A stretch of DNA of 64,000 nucleotides from an uncultured Cohaesibacter sp. (GCF_963676275.1 NZ_OY781091.1:970775-1034774); one strand, 5' to 3'. Counted from the first letter of the stretch, positions 26,288 through 35,095 are shown. Notes: a model not told the origin generated them from the letters alone. A program made the numbers and translations.

Positions 26288-27706
26288 TTATACGGTCAGC
26301 AGCAGATGTTCGCGTTCCCACGGGCTGATGACCTGATTGAATTCTTCCGATTCATGCAGTTTGATCTGGCTGTAGATGCTGACGAAATCCGGCCCCAGCA
26401 GATCATGCAACTGCTCGTTCTTCTCCAGCCGTCCCAGCGAATGATGCACTGAACGGGGAAGCGAGAAGGGCATGTGATGGGCATGATGCTGAAGTTGCGG
26501 CCTTGGCTTGGCCTTGTTGATCACGCCCAGCAGGCCACAGGCCAGACTGGCCGCAATCGCCAGATAGGGATTGGTATCCGCCCCGACAAGGCGGTTTTCG
26601 ATGCGCCGGTTGCTGGGGGAAGAATTGGGAATTCTAAGGCCGACCGAGCGGTTGTCGATGGACCATTCCAGATTGATGGGTGCTGAATCACCAGCCAGCA
26701 GACGGCGGTAGCTGTTCACATATGGGGCCAATATGCTCATCACATCCGGCAGATATTTCTGCTGGCCACCCAGAAACTGGTAGAAAAGCTCACTCGGCTC
26801 GCCATTCTCGTCAGAAAAGACATTGGCGCCGGTCTTGGCATCCACCACGCTCTGATGGATATGCATGGCGCTGCCCGGCTCATTGTCCATCGGCTTGGCC
26901 ATGAAGGTGGCATAGCAATCATGCCGGAAGGCTGCTTCACGAATGAGGCGCTTGAAGACGAAAATCTGGTCTGCCAGATCCAGCGGGCTGCCATGGATCA
27001 GGTTGATTTCCAGCTGTCCGGCACCGCCTTCCTGAATCACCGTGTCGATTTCCAGCCCCTGCGCTTCGGCAAAATCATAGATATCCTCGATGATCCGGTC
27101 ATATTCGTCCACCGCCGCAATGGAATAGGCCTGCCGACCCACAGACTGGCGACCGGAGCGCCCGATCGGTGGTTCGAGCGGATAGTCAGCGTCGGTATTG
27201 CGCTTGGTGAGATAGAATTCGAGTTCCGGTGCCACAACGGCATTCCAGCCCAGAGCTTCAAAGCCCCCCATCACGCGGCGCAGCACATTGCGCGGTGCCA
27301 GCTCAACGGGCTCTCCCTCCAGTGTATAAAGGTCATGAATGACCTGTACGGTCGGATCATTCGCCCAGGGCACAGACCTGACGGTGGAGAGATCCGGCAC
27401 CAGCTGGATATCGCGCTCCATCATGAAATCCTGCCGGTCCTCCATTTCGATATAGGCCCCGGTAATGGTCTGAAAGAAGATGGAGGTGGGCAGATAGGTT
27501 GGGTTGAGGCCGGAAAATTTGGACGCCGGCATAGCCTTGCCGCGCGCAATGCCGACGATGTCGGGCACAACGCACTCGACCTCGTCAATATGCCTGCTGC
27601 GCATCCATTCGCGCACCTCTTCGGCTTTCTGAGGGATGGGATTGCCCATATTGTCGGATGGGATTGAGCTTTCCGGATTTGCTATATTGTCTTCTGAACT
27701 GGTCAT
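26288..27706 (-). CDS. puuA: Gamma-glutamylputrescine synthetase-like glutamine synthetase family ligase
   Basis: 472 aa, the same length as E. coli PuuA. ATP-dependent ligation of glutamate to putrescine. Glutamine-synthetase-fold motifs: ELEFYLTKRN, VIQEGGAGQLEINL, FMAKPMDNEPGSAMHIHQS, RLLAGDSAPINLEWSIDNRS, RIENRLVGADTNPYLAIAA. It lacks the adenylylation-site Tyr region of GlnA. The start at 27706 (ribosome binding site TAGGTAA, 7 nt) is chosen because the frame above it holds operator sites and codes for Cys/His-rich nonsense. First gene of a puuA-spuC-puuB operon, preceded by two operator palindromes. Confidence 0.87.
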   Translation of the reverse strand: MTSSEDNIANPESSIPSDNMGNPIPQKAEEVREWMRSRHIDEVECVVPDIVGIARGKAMPASKFSGLNPTYLPTSIFFQTITGAYIEMEDRQDFMMERDIQLVPDLSTVRSVPWANDPTVQVIHDLYTLEGEPVELAPRNVLRRVMGGFEALGWNAVVAPELEFYLTKRNTDADYPLEPPIGRSGRQSVGRQAYSIAAVDEYDRIIEDIYDFAEAQGLEIDTVIQEGGAGQLEINLIHGSPLDLADQIFVFKRLIREAAFRHDCYATFMAKPMDNEPGSAMHIHQSVVDAKTGANVFSDENGEPSELFYQFLGGQQKYLPDVMSILAPYVNSYRRLLAGDSAPINLEWSIDNRSVGLRIPNSSPSNRRIENRLVGADTNPYLAIAASLACGLLGVINKAKPRPQLQHHAHHMPFSLPRSVHHSLGRLEKNEQLHDLLGPDFVSIYSQIKLHESEEFNQVISPWEREHLLLTV

Positions 27707-27766
27707 GAAATTACCTATAGACGTCAAATCGCAGCCTCTGCGACTATTCGACAATTTACTGCAAGA

Positions 27767-27802
27767 TGTGATCACAAAGCAAGAGAAATTTGTGATCACA
27801 AA
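27767..27802. promoter_or_regulatory. Two tandem polyamine-regulon operators before puuA
   Basis: TGTGATCACA at 27767-27776 and TTTGTGATCACAAA at 27789-27802. Their centres are 24 bp apart, 61-97 bp upstream of the puuA ATG. The pair sits between the regulator stop and puuA, as expected for cooperative repression of puuA-spuC-puuB. Confidence 0.7.
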
Positions 27803-27909
27803 ATGAAAATGCTGCCCGCAAATGGGAATTTTGACGTGCAAAACTTCCCTTGCATTTGCGAATTGGCAAGCAAAGTCAATGAGCTGGCAGAGGGTGGGGA
27901 GAGGGGTGT

Positions 27910-28632
27910 TTACAAATCGTCGCTGATCAGCAGCATGCCCTGTCGAACATCTTCCGAAATGGCGGTGCGGAGCGCCAGACTGTCGCGATTTTGCAGGGCT
28001 TCAATGGCCTGTTTATGCTGGTCAATCAGGTTGGCTGTGCCATGACGGCCATAGACAAGACGCATGAAGGGGCCAAACTGCATCCAGACGCTTTCCACCA
28101 GCTTTATGATCACTTCAGACTGGGCCAGTTGATAGAGCGTAAAGTGGAAGGCATGGTTACCGCGCATATATCCTTCCACGTCGCCATTCTCCAGACATAT
28201 GTCGATTGCGTCATCGATGGTGATGAGCGTCTGAATGTCTGTTTCCTGCACATTGGGCAGGGCCATGATCGCCAGTTCCGGCTCAAGCAGCGAGCGCGTG
28301 AGATTGATCTCGCGATATTTCTTGTTGGTCATTTCGGGGATGGAAACCCGCCGGTTTCCGTGGCTTTCAAGGGCGCCTTCGGCGGTCAGGCGACGCACGG
28401 CATCGCGCACCGGCATTGGCGAGACTTCAAGATGATCGGCAAGGCCACGCAAGGTTACGGCCTTGCCCGGAAGGAAACCGCCAAAAAGCAACCGCTCGCG
28501 CAAATCCTGATAGATGCGCTCGTGAGCGGTCAATGGTCTGGCGTCCGGATCGTCTTCACCCATGCCTTGCCTGTGATTTGTTTCGGTATCATCTTGTGTC
28601 ATTGCTCTTTTATACCGACGCTTGTCTGCCAT
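27910..28632 (-). CDS. GntR-family (FadR/FCD type) transcriptional regulator of the polyamine locus
   Basis: 240 aa. The N-terminal winged HTH is visible: TAHERIYQDLRERLLFGGFLPG, LRGLADHLEVSPMPVRDAVRRL, LESHGNRRVSIPEM. The C-terminal FCD helical ligand domain (about 95-235) includes NHAFHFTLYQLAQSEVIIKLVESVW with its metal/ligand His. It lies between the divergent puuA and potF transcription units, and the same TGTGATCA palindrome appears before puuA, potF and the amidotransferase gene, so it is the obvious candidate repressor, with a polyamine or glutamylated intermediate as inducer (inference). Start 28632 or 28602; neither has a strong ribosome binding site. Confidence 0.85.
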   Translation of the reverse strand: MADKRRYKRAMTQDDTETNHRQGMGEDDPDARPLTAHERIYQDLRERLLFGGFLPGKAVTLRGLADHLEVSPMPVRDAVRRLTAEGALESHGNRRVSIPEMTNKKYREINLTRSLLEPELAIMALPNVQETDIQTLITIDDAIDICLENGDVEGYMRGNHAFHFTLYQLAQSEVIIKLVESVWMQFGPFMRLVYGRHGTANLIDQHKQAIEALQNRDSLALRTAISEDVRQGMLLISDDL

Positions 28633-28673
28633 GCAAAGAGAATTTGATCGAAAAGGCTTGCAGACGGGAAAAT

Positions 28674-28687
28674 TTTGTGATCAAATT
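28674..28687. promoter_or_regulatory. Degenerate regulon operator between the GntR gene and potF
   Basis: TTTGTGATCAAATT matches the palindrome TTTGTGATCACAAA at 11 of 14 positions. It lies between divergent starts (GntR at 28632, potF at 28775), suitable for control of both. Confidence 0.5.
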
Positions 28688-28774
28688 TTGCCATAATGGC
28701 CAAAAAGGCCAATCGGGCGACAACAGCCCATCGCAATCATCACAATTCCCGATAGAATCGAGGGGACTTATATA

Positions 28775-29884
28775 ATGGCAGACAAGGCAGGCAAGCTTTT
28801 CTCCAAAACCGCTCTTGCCACAGCGGCGCTGTTGACCGCGACGGCTGCGGGCATGGCCGCGGACAAAGAACTCCATATCTATAACTGGTCGGACTATATC
28901 GACGAGTCCATCATCTCCGATTTCGAGGCGGAAACCGGGGTCAAGGTCACCTACGACGTTTTCGACTCCAACGAAGTGCTCGAAACCAAATTGCTGGCTG
29001 GCTCTACCGGCTATGACATTGTGGTTCCCACCGGCACCTTCCTTCAGCGCCAGATTCAGGCCGGTGTTTTCCAGAAGCTGGACAAATCGAAGCTGCCCAA
29101 TCTGAAAAATATGTGGGACGCCGTATCCGAGCGCACTGCGGCCTATGATCCGGGCAACGAATATTCCATCAACTATATGTGGGGCACCACCGGCGTCGGC
29201 TTCAATGTCGCTGCCGCCAAGGAGCGCATGGGCGATGTGCCTCTCAACACATGGGACATGATCTTCAAGCCTGAAAATGCCGCCAAATTCGCCGATTGCG
29301 GCATTCATATTCTGGATGCTCCAACCGAAGTGATCCCGCTCACCCTTATGTATTTAGGCAAGGATCCGAATAGCCACGACAAGGACGATATCGCTGCCGC
29401 CGAAGCGCTGCTGCTCTCGATCCGTCCCTATGTCCAGAAATTCCATTCATCCGAATATATCAACGCGCTGGCAAATGGTGACATCTGTCTGGCCATCGGC
29501 TGGTCCGGCGATGTCTTTCAGGCGCGCGACCGGGCAGCAGAGGCAAATAATGGCGTGGAAGTGAATTACATCATCCCGAAAGAAGGGGCCCAGATGTGGT
29601 TCGACCAGATGGCCATTCCGGCCGATGCCAAGAATGTCGAAGAGGCCCATCTCTTCCTTGATTTCATCATGCGTCCGGAAATGATCGCCAAGGCGTCCAA
29701 CTATATCTATTACGCCAACGGCAACAAGGCCTCGCAGGCGCTGCTGGAAGAAGACGTGATTGGCGATCCGGCGGTTTATCCCGATGAGGAAACCACAGCC
29801 AAACTGTTCGTGCATATGCCATATCCGCCAAAGATTCAGCGGTTGGTCACACGCGCATGGACCAAGGTCAAGTCCGGCCAGTGA
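28775..29884 (+). CDS. potF: Polyamine-binding periplasmic protein (PotF/SpuD-like)
   Basis: 369-aa substrate-binding protein with a Sec signal ending near AAGMA-ADKE. The mature N-terminus KELHIYNWSDYIDESII is diagnostic of PotF/PotD-type proteins. Other family motifs: YDIVVPTGTFLQRQI, YMWGTTGVGFNV, LAIGWSGDVFQARDRA and YANGNKAS. Ligand-contact aromatics (NWSDY, MWGTTG, WSGD) are kept. GAGGGGA precedes the ATG. It opens the uptake genes potF-potG-potH-potI, with a 409-bp gap before potG that holds its own promoter-like element. Putrescine versus spermidine preference cannot be decided. Confidence 0.9.
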   Translation: MADKAGKLFSKTALATAALLTATAAGMAADKELHIYNWSDYIDESIISDFEAETGVKVTYDVFDSNEVLETKLLAGSTGYDIVVPTGTFLQRQIQAGVFQKLDKSKLPNLKNMWDAVSERTAAYDPGNEYSINYMWGTTGVGFNVAAAKERMGDVPLNTWDMIFKPENAAKFADCGIHILDAPTEVIPLTLMYLGKDPNSHDKDDIAAAEALLLSIRPYVQKFHSSEYINALANGDICLAIGWSGDVFQARDRAAEANNGVEVNYIIPKEGAQMWFDQMAIPADAKNVEEAHLFLDFIMRPEMIAKASNYIYYANGNKASQALLEEDVIGDPAVYPDEETTAKLFVHMPYPPKIQRLVTRAWTKVKSGQ

Positions 29885-30210
29885 TGAGGCTCTGGCAGGG
29901 AAGTGTCCGCTCTTGGCGCTTCCTGAAAGGGCTTGGGGATCACGGTCAGTCAAGAGGGCTTGTCGGCATCTTTCTGCCGGCAAACCCGCTCCCCGCTCGT
30001 TCGGGTGGAGCTTATGCTATGGTTGTCACCACAGGGCCCCGACCCTTTCAAGGGGCTGACCGATTGTCTTTAATCGCCCGATACAAGGCCAGTCGCGCCA
30101 AATGAATGCGCGGCAGCCTCCGGCACGGCCCGATGGCTCCGGATGTCCTCCCGCATCCGCCATCGACGACAAGCCAATGCTCGCCCGCAAGCACTGAATT
30201 GAGCGACCGA

Positions 30211-30227
30211 TTGGCACGATTTATGCC
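30211..30227 (+). promoter_or_regulatory. Sigma-54-like promoter before potG
   Basis: TTGGCACG-ATTT-ATGCC keeps the invariant GG and GC dinucleotides 10 nt apart, and the full TTGGCACG -24 box; the -12 box deviates (ATGCC for TTGCA/T). A start about 12 nt downstream would fall at the hairpin base. Confidence 0.45.
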
Positions 30228-30237
30228 TTGCAGCTTT

Positions 30238-30260
30238 GCCAGAAACCTCCCATTTCTGGC
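30238..30260 (+). other. Hairpin in the potG leader
   Basis: Perfect 8-bp stem GCCAGAAA/TTTCTGGC with a 7-nt loop, 34 bp before the potG start. No T-run follows, so it is more likely a leader structure or processing site than a terminator. Confidence 0.5.
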
Positions 30261-30293
30261 GATTTGGCGGGCGTTTATATAGCGAGATTGAGA

Positions 30294-31460
30294 ATGAATG
30301 GTTCCCAAAATTCCGGCTCGGGCAGCAATTTTGCGCCATGGGCAGATCCGCATGAAAAGCCTTTGATACGGTTCGATGCCGTAACCAAGAAATTCGGCGA
30401 TTTCGTCGCCATCGACAATTTGAACCTGAAGATCTATGAGCGGGAATTCTTTGCGCTGCTCGGCCCCTCCGGTTGTGGCAAGACAACGCTGATGCGCATG
30501 CTGGCCGGCTTCGAGCAGCCCACGACCGGTTCGATCATGATGAAACAGGAACATCTGACCGACATTCCGCCGCATCGTCGGCCGGTCAACATGATGTTCC
30601 AGTCCTACGCGCTCTTTCCGCATATGACGGTTGAACAGAATATCGCCTTCGGCCTCAAGCAGGAGAAACGCCCCAAGGCCGAGATCAAGGATCGCGTCGA
30701 GGAAATGATTGCACTGGTGCAGCTACAGGCCTTTGCCAAACGCAAGCCACATCAGCTTTCCGGCGGCCAGAGACAGCGCGTCGCGCTGGCGCGCTCCCTT
30801 GCCAAGAAGCCCAAGCTGCTGTTGCTCGATGAGCCACTGGGGGCGCTGGATCGCAAATTGCGCGAGCAGACCCAGTTTGAACTGATGACCATTCAGGAAA
30901 AGCTCGGGCTCACCTTCGTCATCGTGACCCACGATCAGGAAGAAGCCATGACGGTGGCTAGCCGCATTGCCCTGATGGAGGCGGGCAAGGTGGTGCAGGT
31001 CTCCACTCCGAGAGAGATTTATGAAACGCCCAATTGCCGCTATGTCGCCGATTTCCTCGGAGACGTGAATATCATCGGAGGCCGCATTCTGGGGCCAGAC
31101 GACAAGGAAGACGATATCGTCCAGATGGCGTGGCATGAGGATTATCACCCTTTGCGCATACGTCTACCCGAACCGGTGACCTTCCCTGAAAAGGGAGCGG
31201 AACGCTGGGTCGCCGTGCGCCCCGAAAAGGTGCGCATCAGCAAGGACTATCCCACCGACACCCACAATATACTCAAGGGCAAGGTGCTCGACATCGCCTA
31301 TACGGGCAATATCTCCACCTATCATGTTCAGACCGAGGACGGTCAAATCATCAAGTCGCAGGAAGCCAATCTGGAGCATCTGCACCGTCGGGCCATCACA
31401 TGGGATGACGAGGTCTATGTCCACTGGCGCGCCGGTGGCTGCGTGTTGCTGGAGCGTTAA
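30294..31460 (+). CDS. potG: Polyamine ABC transporter ATP-binding protein
   Basis: 388-aa ATPase of the PotFGHI importer. Seen: LIRFDAVTKKFGDFVAIDN, Walker A GPSGCGKTT, VNMMFQSYALFPHMTV, signature LSGGQRQRVALARSL, Walker B LLLLDEPLGALD, VTHDQEEAMTV, then a C-terminal TOBE domain (~300-388). The start at 30294 is chosen from homology and spacing; the longer frame from 30228 would cross the leader hairpin. Ribosome binding site weak. potH follows after 3 bp. Confidence 0.9.
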   Translation: MNGSQNSGSGSNFAPWADPHEKPLIRFDAVTKKFGDFVAIDNLNLKIYEREFFALLGPSGCGKTTLMRMLAGFEQPTTGSIMMKQEHLTDIPPHRRPVNMMFQSYALFPHMTVEQNIAFGLKQEKRPKAEIKDRVEEMIALVQLQAFAKRKPHQLSGGQRQRVALARSLAKKPKLLLLDEPLGALDRKLREQTQFELMTIQEKLGLTFVIVTHDQEEAMTVASRIALMEAGKVVQVSTPREIYETPNCRYVADFLGDVNIIGGRILGPDDKEDDIVQMAWHEDYHPLRIRLPEPVTFPEKGAERWVAVRPEKVRISKDYPTDTHNILKGKVLDIAYTGNISTYHVQTEDGQIIKSQEANLEHLHRRAITWDDEVYVHWRAGGCVLLER

Positions 31461-31463
31461 GCC

Positions 31464-32465
31464 ATGAGCAACCTGACCAACCTCACCGAAGTGACCGATC
31501 TGCTGACCAGTCCGGAGCCGGAAAGTCCGGAAAGAAGCCCGAAACGGCGGGCCCGGATGGCTCTACCCAAGAATTTCGGCCGCTGTGTGCTGATACTGGT
31601 GCCCTATATCTGGCTGCTGGTTCTGTTTCTGATCCCCTTTGTCATTGTCGTCAAGATTTCCCTCTCCGATACGGCCATCGCCATGCCGCCCTACACGCCG
31701 ACCTTCAATTGGTCGGAAGGCTGGGCCGGGCTCAAGGAAATGCTCACGGGCTGGGATTTCGAGAATTTTACCTGGCTGATGGAAGATGATCTCTATTGGA
31801 AAAGCTATCTTTCCAGCCTCGAGATCGCCTCTGTCTCCAGCCTGCTGGCACTGCTGATCGGCTATCCGATCGCCTATTCCATGGCGCGGGCACCTGCTGA
31901 ATGGCGCCCCACCTTGCTGATGCTGATCATTCTGCCCTTCTGGACCAGCTTCCTTATTCGCGTCTATGCCTGGATTGGCATTCTCAAGAAAGAAGGGCTG
32001 CTCAACATGCTGCTGATGCATATGGGCATCATCGACGACCCGCTGATTATCCTCAATACCGACATCGCGGTCTATATCGGCATCGTCTATTCCTATCTGC
32101 CTTTCATGGTGTTGCCTCTCTATTCCTCGCTTGAGAAGATGGATGATTCCCTGCTTGAAGCGGCGACCGATCTGGGCTGTTCGCCCATCAAGGCTTTCTG
32201 GCTGATCACCGTGCCCCTGTCCCTGCCGGGGATTCTTGCGGGCTGCTTCCTCGTCTTCATTCCAGCGGTCGGTGAGTTCGTCATTCCCGATCTGCTGGGC
32301 GGCTCCAACACCCTGATGATCGGCAAGACCCTCTGGGTGGAATTTTTCGCCAACCGCGATTGGCCTGTGGCCTCTGCCGTGGCGGTTATCCTGCTCATTC
32401 TGCTGGTCGTGCCCATCGTGCTGTTCCAGCGCATGCAGGAAAAACAACAGGAAAAGGGAGCATAA
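31464..32465 (+). CDS. potH: Polyamine ABC transporter permease
   Basis: 333-aa PotB/PotH-type permease. A ~45-residue charged N-terminal tail precedes the first helix (CVLILVPYIWLLVLFLIPF). The EAA loop is EAATDLGCSPIKAFWLITVPLSLPGI and VGEFVIPDLLGGSNTLMIGK is the standard PotH/PotB segment. Six main hydrophobic helices. Gaps of 3 bp to both neighbours show tight coupling. Confidence 0.9.
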   Translation: MSNLTNLTEVTDLLTSPEPESPERSPKRRARMALPKNFGRCVLILVPYIWLLVLFLIPFVIVVKISLSDTAIAMPPYTPTFNWSEGWAGLKEMLTGWDFENFTWLMEDDLYWKSYLSSLEIASVSSLLALLIGYPIAYSMARAPAEWRPTLLMLIILPFWTSFLIRVYAWIGILKKEGLLNMLLMHMGIIDDPLIILNTDIAVYIGIVYSYLPFMVLPLYSSLEKMDDSLLEAATDLGCSPIKAFWLITVPLSLPGILAGCFLVFIPAVGEFVIPDLLGGSNTLMIGKTLWVEFFANRDWPVASAVAVILLILLVVPIVLFQRMQEKQQEKGA

Positions 32466-32468
32466 ATC

Positions 32469-33287
32469 ATGAGACGGTTCAGTTTCTTCAATGCCTCCGC
32501 CCTCACGCTGGGTTTTGCCTTCCTTTACCTGCCGATCATCCTGCTGATCATTTTCTCTTTCAACGAGAGTCGGCTGGTGACGGTGTGGGGCGGCTTTTCC
32601 ACCAAATGGTATGGCGAGGTTTTCGCCAACAAGGGCTTTATGGACGCAGCCTGGGTTACGGTCAGGGTCGGGCTGGTCTCGGCGACGCTGGCCACCATTC
32701 TGGGCACGATGGCCGCGCTGGTGCTGGTGCGGGCAGGGCGCTTTCCCGGCAAGACGCTTTTCTCGGGCATGGTCTATGCGCCGCTGGTGATGCCTGAAGT
32801 CATCACCGGTCTGTCGCTGCTGCTGCTGTTCGTCTCGCTCGATTTCGACCGCGGCTTCTGGACCATCATTCTGGCCCATGTCACCTTTTCCATGTGCTAT
32901 TCGGCGGTGGTGGTGTCATCCCGGCTTGTCACCTTCGACATGTCGCTGGAGGAAGCCGCGATGGATCTGGGGGCGAGCCGCATGGCGACCTTCTTTCAGG
33001 TCACGGTGCCGATCATTCTGCCCTCGATCATTTCGGCATGGCTGTTGAGTTTCACCCTTTCGCTGGATGATCTGGTGATCGCCTCCTTCACCTCCGGCCC
33101 CGGAGCCACCACGTTGCCCATGCGGATCTATTCGCAAGTGCGCCTTGGCGTGACGCCGGAGATCAATGCCCTCTCGACCATTCTGGTGGTGCTGGTTTCC
33201 ACCGGAGTGATCATCGCCTCGCTTCTGACCAAGCGGCGCGAAGTGCGTCGGCGCCGCGAAGAGAGGGCGGCTGTGGCCCAGACCTGA
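32469..33287 (+). CDS. potI: Polyamine ABC transporter permease
   Basis: 272-aa PotC/PotI-type permease. Seen: FLYLPIILLIIFSFNES, VWGGFSTKWYGEVF, MPEVITGLSLLLLF, EAAMDLGASRMATFFQVTVPIILPSI (EAA loop) and LSLDDLVIASFTSGPGATTLPM, a strong family marker. The C-terminal tail is Arg-rich (KRREVRRRREERA), positive-inside. Last gene of the transporter; a second glutamine-synthetase-like gene follows 250 bp on. Confidence 0.9.
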   Translation: MRRFSFFNASALTLGFAFLYLPIILLIIFSFNESRLVTVWGGFSTKWYGEVFANKGFMDAAWVTVRVGLVSATLATILGTMAALVLVRAGRFPGKTLFSGMVYAPLVMPEVITGLSLLLLFVSLDFDRGFWTIILAHVTFSMCYSAVVVSSRLVTFDMSLEEAAMDLGASRMATFFQVTVPIILPSIISAWLLSFTLSLDDLVIASFTSGPGATTLPMRIYSQVRLGVTPEINALSTILVVLVSTGVIIASLLTKRREVRRRREERAAVAQT

Positions 33288-33336
33288 GATGGTAACCTTC
33301 ATCTATGGTCAAAGCTCGGGCTTCAGGCCATCCCGG

Positions 33337-33375
33337 CCCTGTCGCCCAGCCCTGTCGCCCAACCCTGTAGCTCGG
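33337..33375. repeat. 13-bp tandem repeat (CCCTGTCGCCCAR, ~3 copies)
   Basis: Copies at 33337-33349, 33350-33362 and a diverged one from 33363, located 49 bp after the potI stop. Non-coding. Confidence 0.75.
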
Positions 33376-33537
33376 GTCTTTGCCCAATGCATAAGGCGAC
33401 GTGAACGCATTCCGGGTGATAAAAGCGGGAGGAGACAATGCACCTCTGGCGAATATGTTGCCGCGACCTGTTATGCCTATATGGCAGTCAATTCCAAGGA
33501 TCAGGCCCTGAGAACCTGATGAACAAATGAGACAATC

Positions 33538-34938
33538 ATGTTGAAGACCGAAAAGAACAAAGAGCAAATGCAGGCTTTCAAGGCCGAGGCGGAGGCTTTC
33601 CTCGAGGCCCATCCCGATCTGGTAAAGGTTGAGCTGCTGCTTCCCCGCTTCTGTGGTTCGCTTATGGGCAAATGGCTGCCAGCCGCGATGCTGCCAAAGC
33701 TCGCCGACGGGGCCGTGCGCCTGCCGCGTTCCACCGCAGCGCTCGATATCTGGGGCGATGATGTACCCGCTGTCGGCATCGCGCTGGAAAAGGGCGATCC
33801 GGACGGGGTTTGCGCGCCGGTGCCGGGAAGTCTTTGCATGGTGCCTTGGGCCAGCGAACCGACCGCTCAGGTGCTCGTCACCATGCGGGATCTGGTGACC
33901 GGAGAAGAATGCGGTTATGACACGCGCGGCACGCTCGCTCGCATTCAGGACCAGTTCACCGACAAGGGGCTGACGCCTGTTGTCGCCACCGAACTGGAAT
34001 TCTATCTGATCGATGGGGAAACCACTGCCACCGGCCATCCGCAGGGGCCGATGGTTCCCGGCCTTGGTGAGCGGCTGACAAGCAGTCAGGTCTATAACAT
34101 GGATGTCATCGCCGCCTTCGAGCCGGTGCTTGCCGATATTTTTCAGGCCTGCCAGATCCAGAATATCCCTGCCGAAACCACCATTTCCGAATTTGGTCCC
34201 GGCCAGTTCGAGATGAATCTCTTGCATGTGCCAAGCGCACTGGAGGCGGCCGATCACTGCATGCTGTTCAAGCGGGTGGTGCGCAATGTCGCCCGCAAGC
34301 ATGGCTTCGATGCCACTTTCATGGCCAAGCCCTACGCCCATTCCACTGGCAACGGTTTCCATATTCACATGTCGGTACAGGATGAAGAGGGCACCAACAT
34401 TTTCGCAGGTGACAGCGAAATAGAGGCAAACCCGCCCTTGCGTCATGCCATTGGTGGCCTGCTCAAGCATATGCGCGAATGCCAGATCCTTTATGCGCCT
34501 CACGCCAACAGCTATCGCCGATTCCAGCCCGAGAGCTATGCGCCCACCACCCCCTGCTGGGGTTATGATCATCGCGCCGTGGCGATCCGCGTTCCTTCAG
34601 CCAAGGGTGGGGCCGCGAGACTGGAACACCGGGTCGCTGGCGCTGACGCCAATCCCTATCTGGTGATTGCATCGCTGCTGGCTGGCACGCTGACCGGTTT
34701 TGAGGAAAAGTCCGATCCGGGCACCCCCGTCGAAACGCTGGAAGATGTCGCCGCCTACAAGCCCCTGACGCCCATCTGGCAGGAAGCCATCGCCACGTTC
34801 GCGGCTTCCGACTGGGCCGAAGCGTTGTTCGGGCATGATTTCCATATTTGCTACACCCGTTCGCGTGAAGCCGAGGAACGAATCGTCTCTGCGGCAATCA
34901 CCGATTTTGAATGTCGGTCCTATCTGCGCACGGTGTGA
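33538..34938 (+). CDS. Second glutamine synthetase family protein, probable gamma-glutamylpolyamine ligase
   Basis: 466 aa. GS-fold motifs: ATELEFYLIDGE, ETTISEFGPGQFEMNL, FMAKPYAHSTGNGFHIHMS, YAPHANSYRRFQPESYAPTTPCWGYDHRAVAIR, RLEHRVAGADANPYLVIA. The N-terminal domain starts VKVELLLPRFCGSLMGKWLP, unlike GlnA. It is only a distant relative of the puuA product here, so the locus has two non-identical GS-like ligases. Likely glutamylates a polyamine or another amine taken up by potFGHI. ATG 33538 follows a weak GAGA site. Ordinary glutamine synthesis is unlikely. Confidence 0.82.
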   Translation: MLKTEKNKEQMQAFKAEAEAFLEAHPDLVKVELLLPRFCGSLMGKWLPAAMLPKLADGAVRLPRSTAALDIWGDDVPAVGIALEKGDPDGVCAPVPGSLCMVPWASEPTAQVLVTMRDLVTGEECGYDTRGTLARIQDQFTDKGLTPVVATELEFYLIDGETTATGHPQGPMVPGLGERLTSSQVYNMDVIAAFEPVLADIFQACQIQNIPAETTISEFGPGQFEMNLLHVPSALEAADHCMLFKRVVRNVARKHGFDATFMAKPYAHSTGNGFHIHMSVQDEEGTNIFAGDSEIEANPPLRHAIGGLLKHMRECQILYAPHANSYRRFQPESYAPTTPCWGYDHRAVAIRVPSAKGGAARLEHRVAGADANPYLVIASLLAGTLTGFEEKSDPGTPVETLEDVAAYKPLTPIWQEAIATFAASDWAEALFGHDFHICYTRSREAEERIVSAAITDFECRSYLRTV

Positions 34939-34959
34939 GCAATCTTGCTTCCCAGATTT

Positions 34960-35001
34960 GGCCTGCAATATCTGGCCTGCAAGATCAGGCCTGCAAGATC
35001 A
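34960..35001. repeat. 14-bp tandem repeat (GGCCTGCAAGATCA, 3 copies)
   Basis: GGCCTGCAATATCT at 34960-34973, then two identical GGCCTGCAAGATCA copies at 34974-34987 and 34988-35001, beginning 21 bp after the stop of the GS-like gene. Confidence 0.9.
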
Positions 35002-35074
35002 GGACGGAGGGGGCTCCGACAAAAAGGCCTTTCCTTCCGTTCTCTTCGTAAGGGGGGGGGCGGGCTTTGCGAGC

Positions 35075-35095
35075 CAGCCGCTCATAAAGCGGCTG
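35075..35095 (+). terminator. Hairpin, possible terminator of the polyamine genes
   Basis: Perfect 8-bp stem CAGCCGCT/AGCGGCTG with a CATAA loop; the tail AGCTTGTTG is not a good T-run, so its terminator role is uncertain. Confidence 0.4.

Larger units (their letters stand above)
29885..30293. other. potF-potG intergenic region with promoter-like element and hairpin
   Basis: About 409 bp, longer than usual inside a pot operon. It holds a sigma-54-like element at 30211-30227 and a hairpin at 30238-30260 just before potG. No ORF is convincing. Confidence 0.5.
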
